From Alphaproteobacteria bacterium (lineage in GTDB: Bacteria > Pseudomonadota > Alphaproteobacteria > CALKHQ01): 64,000 bases of DNA. The notes beneath the pieces are model-generated. The model did not search any database and was not told where the DNA came from. It saw nothing but the letters and a program-made list of their open reading frames with translations. A program made the position numbers and the translations under genes. This document shows, piece after piece, positions 1 through 8,835 of the stretch (positions within the stretch are counted from its first letter, which is position 1; each line of letters begins with the position of its first letter). The DNA lies in contig JAWKYB010000010.1 of the NCBI GenBank assembly GCA_041396705.1, positions 124,001 to 188,000 on the forward strand. Reading direction: 5' to 3'.

Positions 1-1164
1 GCGCGCATCCGCGTGCTGAAGCCGGCTCGGTTTCTCACTCATTGCCGGCTGTTCTGCGTCCCGTTCGAAATGCTGCTGAGCGAAGCGTCGGCGTCGGCCG
101 ACCCGCTGCGGCCGGTCGACCGCAGCGCCATCCTGCCGATGTGGGAGGCTGTGGAGCCGGCGTTGCCGCCCGCCGTTCTGGAAGCGACCGCCGCGACCCT
201 TGCCGATGCCCGTTCGATCAGGGACGAGGGGCTGCGCGCCGTTGCGCCCGACCTGTGGGCGGCGGGCGCGCAGGTCGTCGACGAAGCCTTCGATCGCATC
301 GCCGCGCGGATCGACGATCCCGGCTGGCTGGTCGCGATCCGTGCCGCGCTGGCCGCCCACCGCGAGATTCTGGCACTGCGGATGGTCCTGGCCTATGGCG
401 GGCGGCCGGCCCCCGACGATGCGCTGGCCGGGGAGATCGTCCGCGCGGTGCGCGCGGCCGCGGCGCAAGGTCCCGACGAGGGCTATGTCGCCGCCGTCAC
501 CGCCGCGCTGCACTTCGCGGCACCGGCCGTGGTCCTGGAGGCGCTGGCGAACGGCGGCTTCGCCGACGGAGCCGCCAGGGCGGGCGAGCGGGTCGTGCTC
601 GAGCGCTTTGCCGCCGCCGTCTGTGCCGATACGGAGCGCGAGCTGGCGCTGCTGGCCAGGTTCGATCCTGCGACCGCCGCGGCCGATGCCGCCGAGGCGG
701 TCGAAAGCGTCGCCGCCGCGGTCCATGGCCTGCGCGCGGTGTCGCCGCGCCTGCGCGACGCCGGCCTGCGCAAGCGGCTGGCGGCGATCGAGCCGCGCTT
801 CCGCGCGACGTTGGCGGACGCGGTGCTGCCGGTTACCGCGGACCGTGTGCTGCGCCGGATCGACGATGCCGTCGGGCAGATGCTGGACGGCAGCGACATG
901 GCGGATGCGGTCGCCATCGAGGCGGACATGATCGCGCTGCGCCGGATGCGCGCGGGGGCCGAGGCGGTGGCGCTGGGCGCCGAGGTCGACGGACGCATCG
1001 CGGCGCTGCTCGCGCAGATGGAACGCCGCGCCGCCCAGGTTGTCGACGGGGAGGGCGCGGGCGCGCGGCGGCGGCGCGTGCTGGTGCTGGTGCGCTATGT
1101 CGAGCAGCTGGCCGGCCCGGCGACGGCCGTCCGGTGCATGCAGCGGTGGCTGCCGGCGGCCTGA
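1..1164 (+). CDS. Hypothetical protein, 5' end cut by window edge
   Basis: The open frame reads back to base 1 without a stop. A GTG at 13 is available, but the codons before it continue smoothly into a conserved-looking stretch (LKPARFLTHCRLFCVPFE), so the true start probably lies outside the window. The visible 387 codons are rich in Ala, Arg, Leu and Asp and look all-helical, with no signal peptide, membrane segment or catalytic motif that I recognise. It converges tail to tail with the nucleotide cyclase gene, with only about 13 nt between them. I cannot assign a function. The C-terminal 40 residues (RRRRVLVLVRYVEQL...) are basic and leucine-rich. Being a gene is well supported by codon usage; the identity is unknown. 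Confidence 0.75.
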   Translation, partial: ARIRVLKPARFLTHCRLFCVPFEMLLSEASASADPLRPVDRSAILPMWEAVEPALPPAVLEATAATLADARSIRDEGLRAVAPDLWAAGAQVVDEAFDRIAARIDDPGWLVAIRAALAAHREILALRMVLAYGGRPAPDDALAGEIVRAVRAAAAQGPDEGYVAAVTAALHFAAPAVVLEALANGGFADGAARAGERVVLERFAAAVCADTERELALLARFDPATAAADAAEAVESVAAAVHGLRAVSPRLRDAGLRKRLAAIEPRFRATLADAVLPVTADRVLRRIDDAVGQMLDGSDMADAVAIEADMIALRRMRAGAEAVALGAEVDGRIAALLAQMERRAAQVVDGEGAGARRRRVLVLVRYVEQLAGPATAVRCMQRWLPAA

Positions 1165-1177
1165 CCGGTGCGTGCCC

Positions 1178-3076
1178 TTACTGCGGCGGGACGAACTGGA
1201 ACGCCTCGATCGGTTCGCTGCGCCCGCGCAATGCGACCTCGCCGAACGGCTTCAGCGCGGCCTGCTGGCGTTCGTCCAGGCGGCGGGCGATCGCCTCGCT
1301 GATCACGATGACGGTGGCCCGTGCCGCGCCGGGTCCCTCCCGCTCCACCGACCTGCCCATCTGCTCCAGCCGCTGGCACACATTCACCGTGTCGCCGACG
1401 ATGGTGTAGTTCATCCGCTCCGGCGCGCCGATGTTGCCGACCGTGACCGGCCCGCAATGGATGCCGATCCGCATCTGCAGCGGCGGCGCCTGCCCGTCGA
1501 GCCGGCGGTTCTGCGCCGCCAGGGCGTCCGCGATCAGCGTGGCGGTTCGCCATGCCCGCTGGGCGTGATCCTGCTGCCGCTCCGGCGCGCCCCAGAACGC
1601 CATCGCGCCGTCGCCGATGAACTTGTCGAGGGTGCCGCCCGTCGCCTCGATCGCCTGGCCGACCATCGCGAAATGCCGGTTCAACATGCTCGCCACCTCG
1701 GTCGCGTCGCGGCCTTCCGACCAACTGGTGAAGCCGGAAATGTCGGTGAACATCACCGAGACCTCGGCCTGCTGCGAGGTCACCTCGCCGCCGGTCGCGG
1801 CCAGCAGCCGCCGCGCCAGCCGGCGCGGCACATAGATCTCCAGCCAGCGCAGCGCGCGCACCATGCCGTTGAAGGCGCGCGCCTGCTCGTCGATCTCGCG
1901 GATGCGGCTGCGCGGCAGCGCCTCGATCTGGTCCAGCGCCAGCTCGCCGACCCGCGAGGCGGCATTGGCGACCCTGGTGAACGGGCGGGCCAGTTTCTTG
2001 GCGACGATGAGCGCCGCGACGATGCCGAGCAGCGTGATGCCGAGACCGATGAAACCGGTGCTGAACAGCCGCTGCACCTCCTGGCCGATGTCGTCGACCC
2101 TGAAGTAGGACCCGACGGCGATCGGCCGATCGGAATAGCCGTCGAGCCGCTCGTAGACGAAGACGTAGTCGGTGTCGAAGACCTTGATGGTGTGGCCCTC
2201 GCCGCCGCCGGTGAAGTCGATCATGCCGAGCGGGCCCTGGTCGGCGCCGTCCCAGATATGGGCCAGCACCGGGTCGGCGAAGCCGACGAGCGCCGGCAGC
2301 GGCCGCTCCGGCGACAGCCCGTCATAGGGTTGGGCGAGATAGGGGTGGGCGAGCACCAGGTCGTCGCCATAGAGCGCGAACGCGTTCTGTCCCAGGGACT
2401 CGACCAGCGCGCTGAGAAACGCCGAGAACTGCTGGATCGTGACGGCGACGCCGACGGCGCCGGCCAGCTCGCCGTTGACGGTGACGCCGCGAATGACATT
2501 CAGCACGCTGGTCTGCAGCTCGGCAGACCAAGTCGGCCGCCCCCATTGCGGCGTCGCGGGCGCATCCGCCAGGCGGTCGCGCGCAAAGGCGAAGTCCGGC
2601 GTCTCGACGGTGAACTCGCCGACCCCAAACCCGCCGCTTGCCAGCTTGCGCACGCCGATCGCGGTGCTGTCCGGCCGAATGAAGATGATGCCTTCCGCCT
2701 GGTCCAGCCCGGCATGGCCGTCGAGCAGCGCCTGCTTGATCGCATCGACGTCGTCGATGTCCAGGCTGCCGTCTTCCATACGCCGGGCGATGAAATCGGC
2801 GGTCGCCGCAGCCGGGTCGAGCTGGGCGCGGATCTGGCTGACCGCCGTCTCCAGCATCAGCGCGGCCTTGTCGCTGAGCAGCGCCCTGGTGTTGGCGCCG
2901 GCCCCCCACAGCGTGACAGCCAGCACCGCGCCAAGGGTCAGCAGCAGCAGCCCGCCGATGCTCAGGCCCAGCGCGACGTTGAGCGGTATGCGGCCGCGGC
3001 GCGCCTCGCCATTCTGCGCGGCGAACCCGGCGCCGATGCCGTGGCGTTGTCGTGTGTCGGGCGCGGGTTCGCTCAT
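1178..3076 (-). CDS. Membrane-bound class III adenylate/guanylate cyclase
   Basis: A 632-aa sensor cyclase that should make cAMP (or cGMP) from ATP/GTP at the inner membrane. Residues about 31-56 form the first membrane helix. Residues 57-340 are a large periplasmic sensor region of Cache type. Residues 341-359 are the second helix, followed by a HAMP-like linker (360-410). The catalytic domain starts near 436: FTDISGFT carries the first metal Asp (D445) and KFIGDGAMAFWG the second (D489). K485 sits where class III adenylate cyclases place the base-contacting Lys, so I favour cAMP. The ATG at 3076 was chosen because the membrane helix follows at a normal distance; upstream in-frame codons run into the promoter of the divergent gene. 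No cAMP-binding regulator lies nearby. Confidence 0.88.
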   Translation of the reverse strand: MSEPAPDTRQRHGIGAGFAAQNGEARRGRIPLNVALGLSIGGLLLLTLGAVLAVTLWGAGANTRALLSDKAALMLETAVSQIRAQLDPAAATADFIARRMEDGSLDIDDVDAIKQALLDGHAGLDQAEGIIFIRPDSTAIGVRKLASGGFGVGEFTVETPDFAFARDRLADAPATPQWGRPTWSAELQTSVLNVIRGVTVNGELAGAVGVAVTIQQFSAFLSALVESLGQNAFALYGDDLVLAHPYLAQPYDGLSPERPLPALVGFADPVLAHIWDGADQGPLGMIDFTGGGEGHTIKVFDTDYVFVYERLDGYSDRPIAVGSYFRVDDIGQEVQRLFSTGFIGLGITLLGIVAALIVAKKLARPFTRVANAASRVGELALDQIEALPRSRIREIDEQARAFNGMVRALRWLEIYVPRRLARRLLAATGGEVTSQQAEVSVMFTDISGFTSWSEGRDATEVASMLNRHFAMVGQAIEATGGTLDKFIGDGAMAFWGAPERQQDHAQRAWRTATLIADALAAQNRRLDGQAPPLQMRIGIHCGPVTVGNIGAPERMNYTIVGDTVNVCQRLEQMGRSVEREGPGAARATVIVISEAIARRLDERQQAALKPFGEVALRGRSEPIEAFQFVPPQ

Positions 3077-3139
3077 GACCGATCTGTAGCAAATCCGGGG
3101 GCGGCTGGCAGTTCCCGTCTCGCGCCCCATGTTTTTATT

Positions 3140-3165
3140 TGAACCTTGTTCAATGCCGGTGCGAC
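3140..3165 (+). promoter_or_regulatory. TGAACC-N15-GCGAC element (copy 1), ECF-like promoter
   Basis: TGAACC at 3140-3145 and GCGAC at 3161-3165 are separated by exactly 15 nt. This is the same arrangement found before every RTX transcription unit in the window. It lies 104 nt before the chosen start of the DUF2259 gene at 3270, a longer leader than the other copies have. The -35-like half is embedded in a perfect inverted repeat, TTGAAC-CTT-GTTCAA (3139-3153). Confidence 0.7.
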
Positions 3166-3269
3166 CATGATGCATCGCAACGGTCCGCCGCAGGCGGGCC
3201 GCTGGGGTGGCGCCTCGGGGCGAGGCGCCGGCTCCATGGGACAAACCGGTACGACGGGGACTGAAACAG

Positions 3270-4091
3270 ATGTTGAAGGTGTTTGCGCGCGCCCGCTGCG
3301 GCGCGAAGGCGGCGGTCATGATTGCCGCGACGTGGCTGGCCGGCGCGGGCGTTGCCCAGGCCGGCGACAGGGCGGAGGCGGCCGTGATCGGGTTCTCGGC
3401 GGACGGCCGCTATGCCGCCTACGAGCAGTATGGCGTCCAGGACGGGTCGGGCTACCCCTACGCCCAGATTCACATCCTCGACGTGGCGGCCGGCGGGCCC
3501 GTGCAGGGCGCGCCGTTCGGGGTCATGCTGACCGAGGAGGACCTGCCGGAACCCCAGCTTTACGACGAGGGTCTGGCGACCGCACGGGCCGATGTCCGCG
3601 CCCTTGCCGCGGACGCGCTGGCGGCCCACGGCATCGACGGGTCGCGGCAGGGCATTGCCGTGCTGAACCGGCTGACCGGCGACCTGAATGCGCCGGAGCG
3701 CGAGGCGCGGTTCTCGATCGACGCGGCGATGGGGCTGACCGTCCGCGACGACCTGCTGCTGCGCCTGAATGCCTGGCCCGCGGCCAGCGCGGTCTGCGAA
3801 AGCTATGGCGTCGACGCCATCCAGCAACTGGCGGTCGAGCTGATCCAGCGCGGCGGCTATGCGCGCGAGACCCTGCTGCAGGACGACGGGACGGTCGAAG
3901 GCCGCACCTGCCCCGGCAGCTACCGCATCGCACAGATCGTCGCCTTTGCGCCGGAGCAGGGCGGCCCGGCGTCGATGGCGGAGAGCTACGTGCTGCTGGT
4001 GCTGATCGCCGTCGAGGAACTGCCGGGCTTCGAGGGGCCGGACACCCGCTATTTCGGCCTGGCGGCGCTGGTCGACGTCTTGCGCGGGTAG
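3270..4091 (+). CDS. Secreted DUF2259-family protein (paralog 1)
   Basis: A 273-aa exported protein of unknown function. An N-terminal signal peptide (basic residues, a hydrophobic AAVMIAATWLAGAGVAQA core and an A-x-A-like end near residue 30) precedes the mature part. That part begins with the family hallmark AVIGFSADGRYAAYEQYGVQDGSGYPYAQIHILDV, a pattern also seen in its two paralogs at 4229 and 7974. The ATG at 3270 is preceded by GGGGA at a suitable distance; a longer in-frame start at 3207 would disrupt the signal peptide. It is divergent from the cyclase gene and carries the TGAACC-N15-GCGAC element upstream, which makes it a likely member of the RTX regulon. Cysteines in the C-terminal half may form a disulfide in the periplasm. 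Assignment to DUF2259 rests on remembered family features. Confidence 0.82.
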   Translation: MLKVFARARCGAKAAVMIAATWLAGAGVAQAGDRAEAAVIGFSADGRYAAYEQYGVQDGSGYPYAQIHILDVAAGGPVQGAPFGVMLTEEDLPEPQLYDEGLATARADVRALAADALAAHGIDGSRQGIAVLNRLTGDLNAPEREARFSIDAAMGLTVRDDLLLRLNAWPAASAVCESYGVDAIQQLAVELIQRGGYARETLLQDDGTVEGRTCPGSYRIAQIVAFAPEQGGPASMAESYVLLVLIAVEELPGFEGPDTRYFGLAALVDVLRG

Positions 4092-4228
4092 GCTGCCGGC
4101 CGGCGCGGCCCGATCGGCCGGGGGGCGATCTCCGGCCGATCGGGCTGCGGGCCGGGTGAACGCGATTTCACACAGGCGGAAAAGGCATTAGAAGGGCAGC
4201 AGCGGAACCGAGCGGGGGAGAGAGATCC

Positions 4229-5041
4229 ATGCGGTTGACGTCCGGGCTGTGCGCCACCCTTGTTGCCCTGCTGCTTGTCTCGGTCGGGGTGCTGTCCGGT
4301 ACCGGTGCCGCGTTCGCCGGCGACCGCGCCCAGGTCGCGGTGATCGGCTTCTCGCCGGACGGCGCGTCGGTGGCGTTCGAGGAATACGGTTCGCAGGACG
4401 GCTCCGGCTTTCCCTATGCCAACATCTACGTCCTCGATGTCGCAGCCAACGACTGGGTCGCGGGTTCCCCGGTGCGCGTGATGATCACCGATGAGCAGAT
4501 GTCGGAGGACGAGTTGTTCACCGTCGGCGTCGCCGCGGCGCGGGCGCAGGCGATGGAACAGGCCGCGCCGGTCATTGCCGCGCGCGGCATCGTGCCCGGC
4601 AACGTCGGCCAGACGGTGATCCACCATCCGTTCGGCGACGTCGACGCGCCCGCCTATGAGGTGCGCTTCTCGATCGCCGCCGGGCTGAACACCTACTTCA
4701 GCGAGCACAACACGCTTCGGCTGACGCTCAGCCCGACCCGATCCGAGACCTGCGTCGGCTACGGCATCGACGAGGTCTTCATCTTCACCCTCACCGTCGG
4801 TCCGGACCACGCCCCGACGGTGCTGCAGCAGGACCGGCAACTGCCGCGCAGCCGGGTGTGCCCGACCGACTATCGCATCACCCACCTCGTCGCCTATGGC
4901 CTGGACCATGCCGACCAGTCCCAATGCTGTGCCGAACGCTATGCCCTGCTGGTGCTGCTGGCGATGGAGATGTCGCCCGGGTTCGAGGGGCCGGACACGC
5001 GCTATCTCGGCGTCAGCGGCATCGTGCCGCTGCAGCCCTGA
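4229..5041 (+). CDS. Secreted DUF2259-family protein (paralog 2)
   Basis: A 270-aa paralog of the protein encoded just upstream. The signal peptide (MRLTSGLCATLVALLLVSVGV, cleavage near AFA-GD) is followed by VAVIGFSPDGASVAFEEYGSQDGSGFPYANIYVLDV, closely matching the family pattern. It ends in the shared SPGFEGPDTRYLG block, also present in paralog 1 (ELPGFEGPDTRYFG). A strong GGGGGAGAGAG Shine-Dalgarno region precedes the ATG. The 137-nt gap to the previous gene has a TGAACG at 4158 but no correctly placed GCGAC, so this copy does not carry the RTX-type promoter in recognisable form. Function unknown. Tandem duplication is the obvious origin. Confidence 0.82.
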   Translation: MRLTSGLCATLVALLLVSVGVLSGTGAAFAGDRAQVAVIGFSPDGASVAFEEYGSQDGSGFPYANIYVLDVAANDWVAGSPVRVMITDEQMSEDELFTVGVAAARAQAMEQAAPVIAARGIVPGNVGQTVIHHPFGDVDAPAYEVRFSIAAGLNTYFSEHNTLRLTLSPTRSETCVGYGIDEVFIFTLTVGPDHAPTVLQQDRQLPRSRVCPTDYRITHLVAYGLDHADQSQCCAERYALLVLLAMEMSPGFEGPDTRYLGVSGIVPLQP

Positions 5042-5093
5042 CCGGCCAGGCACCCGGGCGAAGGCCAAGGGTCGGCGCGGAGGAGACGCCACG

Positions 5094-5621
5094 GTGTCGG
5101 GCCCCGGGTTCGAGCCGCCTGCCGCCGTCCCGCCGCCCGGCGGCGAATTCCGCCTCGGCGATGCCGACGCCGCCTTCGTGGAATCGCCGGTCTCCGTCCT
5201 GGTCTGCGCCCAGGGTATCGACGGCGAGCCGGAGGTCGCGCGCGCCATCGCGGCGCGGTTCGAGCCCGGCAGCGGCCGCATCCGGGTCTGCCTGCGGGTC
5301 GCCGACGCGCGCGCACTGATCGACGGCGCACTGCACCACGACCGCTGTGCCGCCATGTTCTCGCGCCCGCGCGGACACGTCTCCATCCAGGTCAAGGGCG
5401 ACCGGGTCCGCGCCGAGCAGCCGGATGCCGACGACGAGGCGGCGCGCAGGCGCTATCCGCCGATGCTGTACGGCCAGCTGCTGCCGCTGGGCTTCGATGC
5501 CGGCCTCGTCGGCTGCATCATCTCCGACGCCGGCAGCGCGTTGTGCATGCTGTCGTTCCGGCCGACGGCCGTGTTCGACCAGACGCCGGGCCCGCGCGCC
5601 GGCGAACGGCGGCCGGAATGA
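5094..5621 (+). CDS. Small hypothetical protein, possibly split-barrel (PNPOx-like)
   Basis: A 175-aa cytoplasmic protein with no signal peptide. The GTG at 5094 is preceded by CGGAGGAG at 7-8 nt spacing, which decides the start; the longer open frame runs back into the previous gene. Its stop overlaps the ATG of the next gene (ATGA), so the two are translationally coupled. The stretch FSRPRGHVSIQVKGDRVRAEQP is reminiscent of a flavin-binding split barrel. Together with its partner's PNPOx domain this suggests a related fold, but I see no decisive motif. It may form a hetero-complex with the downstream GAF fusion protein. Confidence 0.6.
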   Translation: MSGPGFEPPAAVPPPGGEFRLGDADAAFVESPVSVLVCAQGIDGEPEVARAIAARFEPGSGRIRVCLRVADARALIDGALHHDRCAAMFSRPRGHVSIQVKGDRVRAEQPDADDEAARRRYPPMLYGQLLPLGFDAGLVGCIISDAGSALCMLSFRPTAVFDQTPGPRAGERRPE

Positions 5622-7012
5622 GTGCGCTCGCGCGGCCTGAGCCGAACCGTGCGCCGGTGACGCTGGACTCGATCCGCGCATGCCTGGAGGGCGTCATCCC
5701 GGTCGCGATCGCCACCCTGGCGCCCGACGGCACGCCGAACGTGACCTACATCAGCCAGGTGCACTACATCGACCCGGGCCATGTCGGGCTCAGCTACCAG
5801 TTCTTCAACAAGACCCGCGCCAACCTGCTGGCCAACCCGCGGGCACGGCTGCTGCTGATCGACCCCGTCACCGCGCGCAGCTATCGCATGACCATCGTCT
5901 ACGAGCGCACCGAGACCGGCGGGCCGCTGTTCGAATCGATGCGGGCGAAGCTGGCCGGCATCGCGTCGCACAGCGGCATGGCCGGCGTGTTCCGCCTGGC
6001 CGGCGCCGACATCTGCCGGGTCGAGGCGATCGAGCCGCTGCCGGGCGACAGCCTGCCGCCGCGGCAGGACGCGCCCGGCCTGCTGTCGGCTCTGCGCAAC
6101 TGCTGCCGCCGGCTGGCCGCCGAGCAGGACCTCGGCACCGCGCTGGACCGGCTGATGGACGTGATCGGCGACGACCTCGGCATCGGCCACGCCGCGCTGT
6201 TCCTGTGCGACCCCGACGGCCGCACGCTCTATGCCGTCGCCAGCCGCGGCTACGAGGCCTCCGGCATCGGCGCGGAGATCGCGGTCGGCGACGGCGTCAT
6301 CGGCATGGCGGCACGCGAGCGCACGCCGATCCGGATCGGGCGGATGACCGACGACGTCGACTATGCCCGCGGCGTCGGCGCGCGCCTGGGCGCGGGCGGG
6401 GCGGCGCCGGAGATCCCGCTGCCGGGCCTGGAACGGCCCAGCAGCCAGCTCGCCGTGCCGGTCGAGGACGGCGGCGGCCTGCTCGGCGTCCTGTTCGTGG
6501 AGAGCGAGCGCGACCTGCGCTTCACCTACGACCACGAGGATGCGCTGGCGGTGATGGCCGCGCAGCTGGCCGCTGTGCTGCGCCGGACCGCGGGCGGCGT
6601 CGCGCCGGCGCGGAAATCGGCGGCGCAGGCGGGCCCGCTGCAGCCGGCGGCCGGCGCGGTGCCGCTCGACGTCCGCCACTACCGGTTCAACGACAGCGTG
6701 TTCGTCGGCGACGACTATCTGATCAAGGGCGTCGCGGGTGCCATCTTCCGCATCCTGTTGGCGGCACATGCGCATGACGGGCGCTGCGAATTCACCAACC
6801 GCGAGCTGCGGCTGCACCCCGAACTGCGGCTGCCCGCCCATGCCGAGAACCTGGAAGCGCGACTGATCCTGCTCGAGCGCAGGCTGGCGGAGAAGGACTG
6901 CGGCATCGGGATCGAGAAGACCGGACGCGGCCGCTTCCGCCTGTGCCTGGCGCGCCCGGTCCGGCTGCACGAGATACAGGCGGAAGCGCCGACGCGGGAC
7001 CAAGGGGGCTGA
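5618..7012 (+). CDS. PNPOx-like flavin domain fused to a GAF domain
   Basis: A 464-aa protein with three parts. Residues about 14-145 look like a pyridoxamine-5'-phosphate-oxidase-type split barrel (VAIATLAPDGTPNVTYIS, FFNKTRANLLANPRARLLLIDP). Residues about 165-325 form a GAF sensor domain (LDRLMDVIGDDLGIGHAALFLCDPDG ... VGDGVIGMAARERTPIRI ... LAVPVEDGGGLLGVLFVES). The last 120 residues form a helical segment that may be a winged helix. The gene starts at an ATGA overlap with the upstream gene, so the two proteins are probably made in a fixed ratio. The architecture suggests a flavin- or ligand-responsive sensor rather than a vitamin B6 enzyme. The role is inferred. Confidence 0.78.
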   Translation: MSALARPEPNRAPVTLDSIRACLEGVIPVAIATLAPDGTPNVTYISQVHYIDPGHVGLSYQFFNKTRANLLANPRARLLLIDPVTARSYRMTIVYERTETGGPLFESMRAKLAGIASHSGMAGVFRLAGADICRVEAIEPLPGDSLPPRQDAPGLLSALRNCCRRLAAEQDLGTALDRLMDVIGDDLGIGHAALFLCDPDGRTLYAVASRGYEASGIGAEIAVGDGVIGMAARERTPIRIGRMTDDVDYARGVGARLGAGGAAPEIPLPGLERPSSQLAVPVEDGGGLLGVLFVESERDLRFTYDHEDALAVMAAQLAAVLRRTAGGVAPARKSAAQAGPLQPAAGAVPLDVRHYRFNDSVFVGDDYLIKGVAGAIFRILLAAHAHDGRCEFTNRELRLHPELRLPAHAENLEARLILLERRLAEKDCGIGIEKTGRGRFRLCLARPVRLHEIQAEAPTRDQGG

Positions 7013-7040
7013 CCCCGCGTCGGGCAGGTGCGGCGTGCGT

Positions 7041-7727
7041 TCAGGCGGCCTCGGCCAGCCCGTCCAGGGCCAGCGCCAGCTTGTGTCGGTCCTGCTGCGA
7101 AAGCCGGGGCCGGATCGCCTCCAGCATCGCGTCGTAGAACGGCTCCGGCGCGCTCCGCCGCAGCATGTCCAGCGTCGCGGCGCGTTCGGCCGGCGCGGCC
7201 GCCAGCAGAATCGCCTGCATCGCCTCGGCCATCGCTGCCGGCGGCAGCGAGGCGACCAGCGCCTGGTGGATCGCGATCAGCTCGGCGTCGGAATAGTGCT
7301 TCCACAGTGCGGCGTTGTTCTCGCTTTCCTCGACCTCCATGTGCAGGAAGTTGTCGCCGACGAACACGGCGACCCGGCGATAGAGACGGGCGAGGGCGGC
7401 ACCGCGCTCGACCGATCCGCTGGCCGCCTCCACCGCGGCGATGCCGGCGCGCAGTTCGGCGAACGCGGCCGCATGGTGTTCGTGGTCGCCCGCTGTCCGG
7501 CCGCTCCAGTCCGTTGCGCGGGCCGCGAGCGCCGGGTGGACGAACGCGTCCTCGTGCTCGAGGTGGCCGGCGCAGAAGTCCACCAGCCGGCCGACCTGGG
7601 CCAGCGTGCCGGCCACGCTCGCCGGGTCGTCCGCATCGGCCCGGCCGAGGGCGACCAGCGTGTCGCCCATGACCATGCGCAGCGCCTTGTGGATCGCGCC
7701 GTAGAGGTCGACTCTTCCGTTGTTCAT
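7041..7727 (-). CDS. Hemerythrin-like HHE domain protein
   Basis: A 228-aa soluble protein whose histidines and glutamates match a hemerythrin-like four-helix bundle that binds a di-iron centre: AIHKALRMVMGD near the start, FCAGHLEHEDAFVHP, AGDHEHHAAAF and NFLHMEVEESENN. Such proteins sense or handle oxygen, nitric oxide or iron. After residue 150 comes a helical extension repeating the theme 'ERAATLDMLRRSAPEPFYDAMLEAIRP'. The ATG at 7727 places the first conserved His at about residue 12. The gene converges on the PNPOx-GAF gene and is divergent from the third DUF2259 gene; the 246-nt divergent gap has an AT-rich stretch near 7800-7860 that probably holds promoters. Confidence 0.78.
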   Translation of the reverse strand: MNNGRVDLYGAIHKALRMVMGDTLVALGRADADDPASVAGTLAQVGRLVDFCAGHLEHEDAFVHPALAARATDWSGRTAGDHEHHAAAFAELRAGIAAVEAASGSVERGAALARLYRRVAVFVGDNFLHMEVEESENNAALWKHYSDAELIAIHQALVASLPPAAMAEAMQAILLAAAPAERAATLDMLRRSAPEPFYDAMLEAIRPRLSQQDRHKLALALDGLAEAA

Positions 7728-7973
7728 GTCCGCATTCCCTGTCCGGTTGTTGCGCCTTGCGGCGTTGGCAGGGAGATAGGCCCGGCCCGGCGGCGGCACC
7801 TCATAAATGATCCCTCGCCGAACCGTAAAATCTTGCTAAGTGGCTGATTCTTGCGGAAAACAGGGCAGGATCGGCGCGCGTGGCCGCAATTCCGGCGCAT
7901 CGGTCACGCCGCCGCCATCCCGCCGCGGCAGGCTCGCCGGGGTCGGGCAACGAAATACGCAAGGAGGCATGGC

Positions 7974-8783
7974 ATGCCCCGAACGTCAGGTCGCGCTCTC
8001 GCGCTCGCTCTCGCCGCCGGCGGTCTTTCAGCAGGTCCCGTCCACGCCGGCCACGTGCCGCAGGCCGCGGTGATCGGCTTCTCCGCCGACGGCCGTTACG
8101 CCGCCTACGAGGAGCACTTCACGGACGACGTCTCGCAGGAACCCTATGCGGCGATCCACATCGTCGACGTTGCCGGTGGCACGGCGGTCCCCGGAGCCAC
8201 GACCGCGGTGCACATCGCGATCGACGGCCTGCCGGAGGCGCAGTTGCTCGGCGACGGCGAGGCGCTGGCGCGACAGCGGGCGTTGGAGCAGGCAGCGCCG
8301 CTGCTGGCGCGGTACGGCATCGCGCGCGACAACGCCGGCACGGTGCTGGTCCATCGGCCGCCCAGCGACTTCGACGCGCTGCCGCACGACGCCCAGTTCA
8401 GCATCGGCGGCGCCTGGTCGATGTGGTCGCCGGACCTGAGCGTGCTGCGGCTTTCGATCAGGGAAGCGGAGGATGCGGCCTGCCTGCGCGAACGCGGTCT
8501 GCCGGCGGTGTCGCTGCTGCGCATCGACCTGGAACAGGGCGACGGCGCGGTGGCGACCACGCTGCACGACGACGCCGGTGGCCTGGATGCCGGCCGCGGC
8601 TGCCCGGTCGGCTATCGCCTGTACCAGATCGTGGCCTTTCCGGTCGATCCGCCCGGACGCGACCTGTGCTGCGCCGCCGATTATGCCCTGCTGGTGCTGG
8701 TCGCGGTCGAATTCATGTCCGGCGACGAAGGCACCGACGCGCGCTTCCTGCCGGCGGCGGCGCTGGTCGAACGCGTGTTCTGA
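7974..8783 (+). CDS. Secreted DUF2259-family protein (paralog 3)
   Basis: A 269-aa paralog of the proteins at 3270 and 4229. AAGGAGG lies 6 nt before the ATG and fixes the start. A signal peptide (ALALALAAGGLSAGPVHA) is followed by AAVIGFSADGRYAAYEEHF, and the C-terminal half keeps the family's CPVGYRLYQIVAF-type block, found as CPGSYRIAQIVAF and CPTDYRITHLVAY in the paralogs. It diverges from the other two in lacking the QDGSG loop. No TGAACC-N15-GCGAC element is present upstream (CGAACC at about 7819 is followed by GTGGC, not GCGAC). Function unknown. Confidence 0.8.
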   Translation: MPRTSGRALALALAAGGLSAGPVHAGHVPQAAVIGFSADGRYAAYEEHFTDDVSQEPYAAIHIVDVAGGTAVPGATTAVHIAIDGLPEAQLLGDGEALARQRALEQAAPLLARYGIARDNAGTVLVHRPPSDFDALPHDAQFSIGGAWSMWSPDLSVLRLSIREAEDAACLRERGLPAVSLLRIDLEQGDGAVATTLHDDAGGLDAGRGCPVGYRLYQIVAFPVDPPGRDLCCAADYALLVLVAVEFMSGDEGTDARFLPAAALVERVF

Positions 8784-8835
8784 CCGAGGCGCGCCTGCGA
8801 TTCCCAGCGGTCGCCACAGGCATTATGGTCGCGCC

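Noticed and set aside
1040..3142. Long plus-strand open frame of about 700 codons
   Set aside because: It is the antisense shadow of the nucleotide cyclase, whose catalytic motifs are unmistakable on the minus strand.
3139..3153. Interpretation of the TTGAAC-N3-GTTCAA palindrome purely as a repressor site
   Set aside because: Its TGAACC half belongs to the ten-copy bipartite element, which is the stronger explanation; the palindrome is kept only as a secondary observation.
4158..4205. TGAACG and GGAACC before the second DUF2259 gene as further copies of the promoter element
   Set aside because: Neither is followed by GCGAC at 15 nt, so they do not fit the fixed-spacing pattern.
7815..7845. 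CGAACC before the third DUF2259 gene as a promoter copy
   Set aside because: The sequence 15 nt later is GTGGC, not GCGAC.
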